From Phoronis ovalis (taxonomy: Eukaryota; Phoronida; Phoronidae): 17,423 nucleotides of DNA. The stretch covers positions 1 through 17,423 of the forward strand of contig JAOXYB010020815.1 in the NCBI GenBank assembly GCA_028565635.1, in the 5' to 3' direction. Within the stretch, counting starts at the first letter, position 1. Every line of letters starts with the position of its first letter. The translations under genes and the position numbers were made by a program. Shown here one piece after another: positions 11,654-17,423 of this stretch. The notes below the pieces were generated by a model, which searched no databases, was not told where the DNA came from, and was given only the letters and a program-made list of their open reading frames with translations.

Positions 11654-11678
11654 TGGGTACAGCTCTTAAAAGAGCTGT
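11654..11678 (-). promoter_or_regulatory. Histone-type 3'-end stem-loop with ACCCA
   Basis: On the - strand the 20-mer ACAGCTCTTTTAAGAGCTGT is followed at once by ACCCA. The stem is 8 bp closed by the loop TTTA, and the first and last loop bases could pair too. Replication-dependent histone mRNAs end in a 6-bp stem with a UUUC/UUUA-type loop, then ACCCA, with cleavage after ACCCA. Here the upper six pairs are AGCTCT/AGAGCT against the consensus GGYYCT: the second G-C pair and the loop T1 and T3 are kept, the first pair is A-T instead of G-C, and the stem is 2 bp longer. It lies 32 bases after the stop of the 98-codon ORF, a usual histone distance. A purine run AAAAGGG follows 8 bases after ACCCA, where a U7 target could be. 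No AATAAA or ATTAAA for this strand is evident in the next ~450 bases. Confidence 0.45.
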
Positions 11679-11710
11679 TGGGTGTGATTTCTTAAGGCAA
11701 ATAAAGTCTT

Positions 11711-12007
11711 CTAGCTGTCATACAGACCAATGTCAAGATCTTCTGCTGTCACCGCAAGGCGCAAATTCTCCACTTCTTCTGCTTTTTTCTCTGCATAGTG
11801 AAAGAACATGTGGCGTAAGCTTTCAGTTTGTACTAGTCGCATATAAAGTTGAACTCTGCGAGCTTCATTCCCACGTTTGATTGCTCTATCATGGCGTATT
11901 TCAAGGCCACGAAGCATAGCATCCAACAATTTAATCTGTTGGCAAGACATGTTAAATTTCTGCTCTGCTATACCAAGCCGAAGTTGAAGATATGACTGGT
12001 CATCCAT
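11711..12007 (-). CDS. Small helical protein, 98 residues, unrecognised
   Basis: ATG at 12007-12005 to TAG at 11713-11711. The ORF is clearly richer in G+C than its flanks and the translation has the regularity of a real protein: heptad-like Leu/Ile/Met spacing with alternating charged residues from about residue 5 to 85 (K-L-L-D-A-M-L-R-G-L-E, then R-R-V-Q-L-Y-M-R-L-V, then A-E-K-K-A-E-E-V-E-N-L). This predicts two or three long amphipathic helices and an acidic tail ending D-L-D-I-G-L-Y-D-S. Charge is roughly neutral, so it is not histone-like in composition. There are no signal peptide, membrane segment or zinc-binding pattern. The frame is open upstream of the ATG for nine more codons to a TGA; AG dinucleotides there (AAG, TAG just before CTTCAATGG) could be acceptors, so it may also be the last exon of a longer gene. 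It would be nested antisense within the intron of the + strand gene. Function unknown. Confidence 0.7.
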   Translation of the reverse strand: MDDQSYLQLRLGIAEQKFNMSCQQIKLLDAMLRGLEIRHDRAIKRGNEARRVQLYMRLVQTESLRHMFFHYAEKKAEEVENLRLAVTAEDLDIGLYDS

Positions 12008-12095
12008 TGAAGCTACTTCAAAAAATACAATGTTTCAAATATTGTGAACTAGACAGTAGTTGCAGTTAAACTGATTTCCTTTGAAACCAGACCAC

Positions 12096-12115
12096 TGTTA
12101 AATGTTCATTTAACA
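12096..12115. repeat. Perfect 20-nt inverted repeat
   Basis: TGTTAAATG and CATTTAACA form 9-bp arms around TT. It sits about 90 bases upstream of the ATG of the - strand 98-codon ORF, so it could be in its 5' UTR, promoter or an upstream intron. No known element is recognised. Confidence 0.6.
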
Positions 12116-13971
12116 ATGACACATAGTTAATTCATGTGAATGAATCCACATTACAATAACAGGATTACATTTTAAGAATTGTATTGTTCATCACCTGTGT
12201 AAACTAGAGGTGTGAGCTACTGAAGCCACCCAGGATATGCCAGCAAAGTGAACAGCAATTTTGGCATCCTATACTAAATGTATTTTGTAACTAGGTAACA
12301 ATTAAATTGCCACTCTTTAGTAAAAATTAAGAATCCACCACTTTTAGCTTAAAAATCACAAAATGGAATTATTTGCAATTTAAAGTTTTTTATATACAAT
12401 GAATAACAGGGTATTATATGGCAAATTACACCTCTATGGATTTACTTTATACATTAATTGAGGATTAGCAGCAGGTGAGTGAAAAGATAACAGTTACAGT
12501 AGCTACTGTAGATATGAATTAAAACAACATTATTTTGATTTTGTTCTTTACTTTAAACAAAAATGCTTGAAAAAAAGTAATTTTTACATACTTAGTATAA
12601 ATAGAAATATACTGTCTTTTATATGTGAACTACAGCTCCACAACTGGGATTTTCTATATCAGCTATATGGCTTCAGTCTGCAGTTTTTGAGCACTGGCTG
12701 ACTTGCGAAATTAATTAATCAATTTTTTTACCAGGAATATACTAGATGTTACATGTTTCCTATGTAATTAGAAAAATGTAAAGTAATTAAATATATCATT
12801 CTTTATAAGTTTATTCATAATTTTGTAATGTGATGAAATTTTGTTCAGGTCCTTAGCAGTTATTCCATAAAAGTAATCAATCACAATCTAACCCTGCTCA
12901 TTCCATATTAATACTAAAAATACTGGAGACACTTCTGAATCAATTGTGGAGCTTTAAAATCTGATGTTATTATACATTATTATACATAACTTAATATTTA
13001 TAGAATGTCTAATAATATTTACTGAATATACTGAAGATTACATTATTATATTACACTCCATTTGGTTACATTAAAACGTATTACTATTGAAGTTATGAAG
13101 TTGTAAACCTGAACATTGTATATACTTATAGGAAACCAGGGGTGCTTTTTTTCTCTTTCAAATAATAGGTATTCTAGCCTTTGGATCTTTTGACTGCATC
13201 TTGAAGACATTATGTAATTGATATTATGTAGCATATATCCAGAGGAAAGATTGTTTGTAACACAGAGTTAAGTATGGCTTAGCAAGGTAGGTCTCCAGTT
13301 AAGAGATTTTTGAATAATTGTAGCCTGAAATGCATGCTGTACCCTGGTGATGTATGTTCTGAAAAACTTTGGGGAATCCATAAGGTGGAAACTATTTGAA
13401 TTCTTAGGGTGTGATTAAAAAGCAAAAATTTTACTTGTACATTTTTTCCACTTTTGCATACAAACAGTTGTAATTGTTAGATATATTTACATTCATTGAT
13501 GGATTTATAAATTGAAACAAAATGAAATTTCAAATGCTTATTTTGATTTAATCCGTCAATTAAACTTCTTGTGCTTCTCCATACCTTTTCATGAAACAAA
13601 ATATAATGAGCCGAAATTTTTTAAATTTTTTTTTGGGAAATATAAAAAAGATTCAAAGGTAGAGGAAAGATGGGAGCAAGGCTATCATGTAAATAGGCTC
13701 AGTGGTGATGTATGAGTAAACCATCTGTTTCATCTACAAATGAAACAGAAAGATTAAATACCAAACTTTTAGTTTGCTACTTAATTAGTCTAACCTGGCA
13801 ATTAGGCAAATTTCATTTTTATTCTGTGATTAACTTTTGGCAAATGTTAGCAGATTTGCATATTGTTTATTATATGCCCAACCAATTATCCTGTTTGGTA
13901 TCCTTTTCCTATGATTGAGACCCGGGGTTTGATAATGGCTAATTTAAAAAAATATAATAATTAGACTTATA
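12116..13971. other. AT-rich non-coding region
   Basis: About 1.9 kb with no convincing coding frame. Short open frames (13046-13234 on the - strand, 13512-13715 and 13712-13918 on the + strand) translate to Phe/Lys/Asn/Tyr-rich peptides typical of AT-rich noise. A short direct repeat of ATTATTATAC occurs near 12967-12987. A ~75-base segment at 12195-12269 is open on the - strand with a CACAG|GTGATG donor, but its phase does not join to the 98-codon ORF. Confidence 0.6.
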
Positions 13972-14100
13972 CTAAACAATGCAATGTATCTTAAATCCTT
14001 GCTTCACAATTTTTCGTGATGGCATGGACAGTCCATTGACCGCAGTAGCACAAATACATTTTGCTGATGTTGCTGGGTTATAAAGAGTGCAGCCAGCAGC
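13972..14100 (-). other. Short open segment, 42 codons, possible exon or gene fragment
   Basis: Between a TAA at 14103-14101 and a TAG at 13974-13972 the - strand is open for 42 codons. The middle part is less AT-rich than the surroundings and the peptide has a mixed composition with spaced Cys (G-C-T, K-C-I-C, H-C) and a basic stretch S-R-K-I-V-K-Q. It has no ATG near its start; an AG at its left boundary (TTAAG|CTGCTGG) could be a weak acceptor. It may be a terminal exon, a relic of a mobile element, or chance. I cannot assign it. Confidence 0.25.
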
Positions 14101-14456
14101 TTAAGGTATTCAGTTTAGATATGTCTACATGTATTTCTGATATTGGAAATGTATTTTACACCCCTTCAAGTAATTTACATTCTTGCTTAATTAAGTTTAC
14201 CTTTAGCAAAAATCAAACAACTTGAACTACAGACATAATATTAGATGTTTAAATTCTTCATGATTTTTTAGGCTAGCAATCTTAATTTAACCTTCCACAT
14301 ACAGATACCACATAATAGAAAAGAATCCCCAATGTTTTAAAAATTTTCCGCAATAGTGACATATTACGAGTACATCCTATCTCTTATTTTGAAACTAGTC
14401 CCAGCTAAAATCTAAACTTTGAACATAGGTACATATTTAGGGGTTATCTCAATATA

Positions 14457-14755
14457 TGAATGAGGGCTGTAGGGAAGGCATCGCGAGCATTTGGTCTGTT
14501 AAGTGCGAGCAGCGAGCATTGCCTTGTTCTGTTAAGTGTGAGCAGTGAGCATTGTCTTTTGGCGACCATTATTTTGCATTTTCTTAATTTAGTGTACTAT
14601 TTTGTTTCGACGTTTTTTTTTGGTTGTCGATTTTTTTGGCAACCGTTTTTTTTTTTTTGGATGTTAATTTTTCTTGTTAATTGCAAGCAGCGAGCGTTGC
14701 CAATTGTTAAGTGCGAGCATTGTACCTTGTGGGGTACCCCTACCCCCCTCATGAA
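14457..14755. mobile_element. MITE-like element with internal repeats
   Basis: The segment 14461-14751 begins TGAGGGCTGTAGGG and ends CCCTACCCCCCTCA, so the ends are inverted copies with 12 of 14 matching. TGAA lies directly outside both ends (14457-14460 and 14752-14755), a possible 4-bp target duplication. The interior holds four copies of a ~27-nt motif, poly-T runs, and the palindrome GGGGTACCCC (14731-14740). A 104-codon frame across it is Phe-rich and follows the poly-T, so it is not taken as a gene. The short ends and short duplication make the call moderate. Confidence 0.5.
14495..14726. repeat. Four copies of a ~27-nt motif (TGTTAAGTGCGAGCAGCGAG...)
   Basis: Copies at 14495-14523 and 14528-14556 are near-identical and 33 bases apart. 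A third, more diverged copy is at 14675-14702 (TGTTAATTGCAAGCAGCGAG), and a fourth, shortened copy at 14704-14726 lacks one GCGAGC block. A half copy (CGCGAGCAT) is near 14482. The repeats lie inside the MITE-like element and alternate with poly-T blocks. Confidence 0.8.
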
Positions 14756-14922
14756 TGATATAATTGAAAACTAATTGTCTCAAGGGTATAAAGTGGGTCC
14801 ACATGCACATTACCAAAATTATGTGAAAAGGGTGCTTAATTTTTAGAGAATTAGGAATTTAACAGGATTACACGCTTTGAGAGCAAAATTCTGCAGGTTT
14901 GAGAAAAACTTTTTACTCTTCT

Positions 14923-14943
14923 GACCCTGGTTTGCTTAGGGTC
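14923..14943. repeat. Small hairpin GACCCT/AGGGTC
   Basis: Six-base perfect arms GACCCT and AGGGTC surround a nine-base loop, directly before a G-rich segment. No function is recognised. Confidence 0.5.
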
Positions 14944-15181
14944 AATTTTAGGGGGATGTTTACTTACGGAAATTGGGGAAGGATTTTGGGCAGAAAAATA
15001 ATCCTTCTTTTTTACTCATCTAAAAATTTCAGTCTTGGGTAGGGTACCACTTTTTGGGGGGGTCTTGTTTGGGGGTGCTTTTTCTTATCTCTAGACAACT
15101 TGTTTAGTCTATTTTTCAGACCATTCATGAACATTGGTTCCAACTTTATACCTGAGTGCCCTCCCCCCAAGTAATTGTCCC
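14939..15181. repeat. Possible degenerate inverted-repeat element, G/C-run rich
   Basis: The left edge reads GGGTCAATTTTAGGGGG and the complement of the right edge (15163-15181) reads GGGACAATTACTTGGGGGG, which align with small gaps. The interior contains further G runs (GGGGGGG at 15056, GGGGG at 15071) that stand out from the AT-rich flanks. No target duplication was found, so it may be an old, decayed MITE or a chance match. An overlapping 67-codon - strand frame is not taken as coding. Confidence 0.3.
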
Positions 15182-15232
15182 ACCAAACACGAAAACAAAA
15201 CAAGAGTTGGGACACCAGTCAGTCATGCAGCA

Positions 15233-15488
15233 AAATCAAACTTGACTTGAATTCTGACCTATTGTATATTTCTTCTTGCAGGGATGTCTCTGCATGTCCA
15301 TCATAGCTTGTATATGTACAGGTTATCTCTAGATAATACATGGCTGCCAGGCAGCCATACTGGTAGTCACCCAAATTGAACTTGACCTAAAACCTTGACT
15401 TGCAAAAAAAAACATCCCTGGTCCCTATATCTATTAACAGTTTGATGATATGGGTAAAAAACATAGCCACCAGATGGCCATATTGGAA
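15233..15488. repeat. Diverged direct repeat, two copies of ~120-135 bp
   Basis: Copy A (about 15233-15366) and copy B (about 15373-15488) share an opening AAAT..AACTTGAC(T/C)T and a closing block: ACATGGCTGCCAGGCAGCCA, then TACTGGTAG in A, against ACATAGCCACCAGATGGCCA, then TATTGGAAG in B. Copy A also contains a 9-bp-arm palindrome ATGGCTGCC-A-GGCAGCCAT at 15340-15358, decayed in copy B. This resembles a tandemly duplicated interspersed repeat. The middle parts align poorly. Confidence 0.65.
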
Positions 15489-16616
15489 GGGGATGTCTAT
15501 AATAAGTTGAAAGTGAAATTGTCTACTGAAATCATCTCAATTAGTGATAGATAATAATAACACACTATACTTTCATTAGGCAACTAATTAAAGATGGACT
15601 ACAATTCTTTACAATTTTTAAAAAATTAGCATTTTTTTAAAATTATAGTTTATTAGATGATTTTTTTGGCAATAGTATGATACTTATAAGGTAAACTAGC
15701 TTCCTGTTTAGAACCTTTGATACCATCCCCAAGTGTATTTGTTTCCCAGATTATATGGTCAAAACTATACCTGCTTAACCTCACTTGTGCCATAAACTCT
15801 GAACAGCTGGATTCACTGGGAGGATCATTTTTCAGACATCTACAGTATCAGGGCTACTATGATGTACAGAAGCAACATCTAAACATAAATATAAAAAGAA
15901 ACTGCTAGACCAAGGAAACATTTCAAAACTACAGCAATGCCTATATACAAATGGGTCAACAGGCAATGAGCACTGATGGACAGTGTAGCATGCTGAGTGA
16001 CAAATATACCTAATTTAATTCTATGGATGAAAATATGACAGATAAGGAAAAATTAATAATCATAGTGTTTTGCAAATGGGGGTGTGATGATGGCAATTGA
16101 AGTATACCATAACTACTGTCAGCTGGAAATTGTTAAGAAGGGTTTTGTCATACAACATCTTAAAACAATATTATTCCACAGAAGTACATGAAGTACAGTA
16201 TGAGAGGGCTAACAGATTAGATGATAGTCACTACTAAGCAGAGAGTAGATGGGAATTCTTTAAAATCTTCATATTTCAAGTGTATTGCTCACAGGGATAA
16301 CTAAATTTGGCGAACAATTGCAGAGGTTTGACTCAAATAAAGCTCTTAAGAATTATTTCTGCTTTATTAAAGAACTGTAGAATAGTCAAACTGAGATTTG
16401 CATAAAAGTTCTTACATTTTTCTCGTCTTTGTACAGCTTTCAGTTTTTGTTTATTCATCCCTTGCTAGAGGTGTTCTAAGTTAATTAACTGATGCAAGCA
16501 TATTTTACTTTCTGGAGAATATTGGACAATATTTTCATTGACTGTAATCAACTTGAGACTGGCATATGTTATACTCAATGTGTGTGAAAGAATTTTAACT
16601 TAATTTGCTGATATAG
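15489..16616. other. AT-rich non-coding region
   Basis: About 1.1 kb without a convincing coding frame, splice-site pair or repeat. The 63-codon + strand frame at 15717-15908 has no codon bias and no recognisable content. Probably intron or intergenic DNA in front of the small exon. Confidence 0.6.
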
Positions 16617-16717
16617 GTACATTTAAAGTTGCCATCTACACCTTTGTTAGATCAAAATGCCAGGATACAAGTACCCAGGAGGGGTATCATATATACCACC
16701 GTCAAATCCTTATACAG
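16617..16717 (+). CDS. Probable small coding exon with strong donor
   Basis: The right edge ACAG|GTGAGT (donor at 16718) is close to the ideal animal consensus. Two left edges are possible. One is TATAG at 16616, giving a 101-base exon. The other is TTAG at 16650, just before ATCAAAATG. An ATG at 16657 with A at -3 opens a Pro/Tyr/Gly-rich peptide M-P-G-Y-K-Y-P-G-G that crosses the donor in phase 1, which would suit a first coding exon or an alternative start. If instead it receives the phase-1 donor at 6840, the 101-base exon is open throughout (G-T-F-K-V-A-I-Y...) and ends in phase 0. A third frame is also open. Which frame is used cannot be decided from the sequence alone. No domain recognised. 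Confidence 0.4.
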
Positions 16718-17328
16718 GTGAGTTATTAGCTTACTTACAAGATGCACAGGGCAATACAAAATGAGTGGAACTGGCTATACAACAGCTATAAAATGGTACA
16801 CTTACATATCCAATATAAGAGTTTATATAATTTTTTCAGTTTAATATTTGATTTTGCATGAAATCAATGTAACAGTTTGAAATGTTGGGTTTTATAGGTA
16901 TCTAGCTTAATTAGGATATGTTTTCCATTATTTTGGAGTTGTAATCTAATATAACTCTTGTTAGTACATACTTGAAGTGATTATTTGTACAAATAAAAGA
17001 CAAGAAAAAACTATTGGGTAGAAAATAATTTCAGATTTTTCCCAACAATATCTTTAGGTATTTATATATAGATACAATGGCATGTAGACTGTCATGACTA
17101 ATGCCCAAACCTGGTATATGGACTGTTCATATCACTCATCCTTGGCTAACATGTTATAGGGTATAATCACATACCTAATAGAGGTCCCTTCTTAGTAAAA
17201 ACCTTCTTTGAATAATGGCTCTCCCGAGATATATTACGCCAAGTTGAGTTAATATATTTTCTACATTGCTATATGGAACACAGTATATGGATGGATCTCT
17301 ATATAAACAATATATCTGGTAGTCATAA
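16718..17328. other. AT-rich non-coding region, probably intron
   Basis: Follows the GTGAGT donor. No matching acceptor with a convincing downstream exon was found in the rest of the window. The 70-codon - strand frame at 17175-17387 runs into the repeat-like right edge and is not supported as a gene. Confidence 0.5.
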
Positions 17329-17423
17329 GGCCCATTCACACTTACTTTAACTTTTTCCTGATGCGCTTTAAGCGACTTAACTTGCAAGTGTGGACACGAA
17401 GCGACTTCAATTCGCTTTCTGCC
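17329..17423. mobile_element. Truncated start of a probable inverted-repeat DNA element
   Basis: From GGCCCATTCACACTT the sequence changes to a block rich in GCGCTT, AAGCGACTT and ACTTGCAAGT motifs that repeat in both orientations (for example AAGCGA near 17399 and TCGCTT near 17412). GGCC-CATTCACA-type ends preceded by TAA fit PIF/Harbinger-like MITEs, which duplicate a 3-bp TAA/TTA target. The other end would lie beyond the window, so neither the inverted ends nor the target duplication can be confirmed. Confidence 0.4.

Noticed and set aside
11632-11880. 82-codon + strand frame over the hairpin and the small gene
   Set aside because: It is the complement of the 98-codon - strand ORF plus its 3' flank; the - strand reading has much better helix periodicity.
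12195-12269. Possible upstream exon of the small - strand gene (open frame with CACAG|GTGATG donor)
   Set aside because: Its only open frame ends in phase 2, whereas the 98-codon ORF needs phase 1 at the nearby AGs; the acceptor also lacks a pyrimidine tract. A resemblance to a tRNA-type A box (TGGCTTCAGTAG) is not backed by a B box.
14460-14774. 104-codon + strand frame
   Set aside because: It follows the internal repeats and poly-T runs of the MITE-like element, giving Phe-rich low-complexity sequence.
1-17423. CRISPR arrays, rRNA or tRNA genes, bacterial operons
   Set aside because: No regularly spaced direct repeats with unique spacers, no tRNA A/B box pair and no rRNA-like block were seen.

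Overview
The window looks like nuclear DNA of an animal, most likely a marine invertebrate. It is AT-rich. It carries a very long protein-coding exon preceded by a textbook 3' splice site (branch-point-like CTGAT, pyrimidine run, CAG), long non-coding stretches, a hexanucleotide microsatellite and short non-autonomous DNA transposons. No bacterial operon, Shine-Dalgarno or phage signal is present. I cannot place the species: a lophotrochozoan, cnidarian or similar genome would all fit.

Layout. Positions 1-205 are a (CATATA)n microsatellite inside an intron. From 235 a single exon of about 6.6 kb on the + strand encodes more than 2,200 residues of low-complexity, mostly disordered, Ser/Pro/Lys/Asp-rich protein. 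I recognise no folded domain in it, but it carries several families of repeated short motifs: R-K-x-x-W-E five times, S-W-I-K-E twice, E-W-T-H-S-L-P twice, (V)D-L-x-x-I-K three times, and an (D/R)-(D/R)-x-x-x-R arginine-rich array near the end. The reading frame closes at 6931, but a donor-like AAAG|GTAATT at 6840 may end the exon earlier. After it come a 150-bp hAT-like MITE (7078-7227) with a 7-bp target duplication and a plausible poly(A) signal at 7438.

Positions 7.2-16.6 kb hold mostly non-coding sequence, either a long intron or an intergenic region. Inside it, on the - strand, lies a compact 98-residue helical ORF (11711-12007) that looks truly coding. Thirty-two bases after its stop codon is a hairpin with a TTTA loop followed directly by ACCCA, which closely resembles the 3'-end processing stem-loop of replication-dependent histone mRNAs. 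The protein is not a recognisable histone. This is the most unusual observation in the window.

Further right are a second MITE-like element with internal 27-nt repeats (14461-14751), a diverged ~120-bp direct repeat (15233-15488), a likely small + strand coding exon with a strong ACAG|GTGAGT donor (ends 16717), and the truncated start of a probable inverted-repeat element at the right edge (17329-17423). The simplest reading is a giant exon and the following small exon of one + strand gene, with the small - strand gene nested in the intron between them; the two + strand exons could also belong to separate genes.
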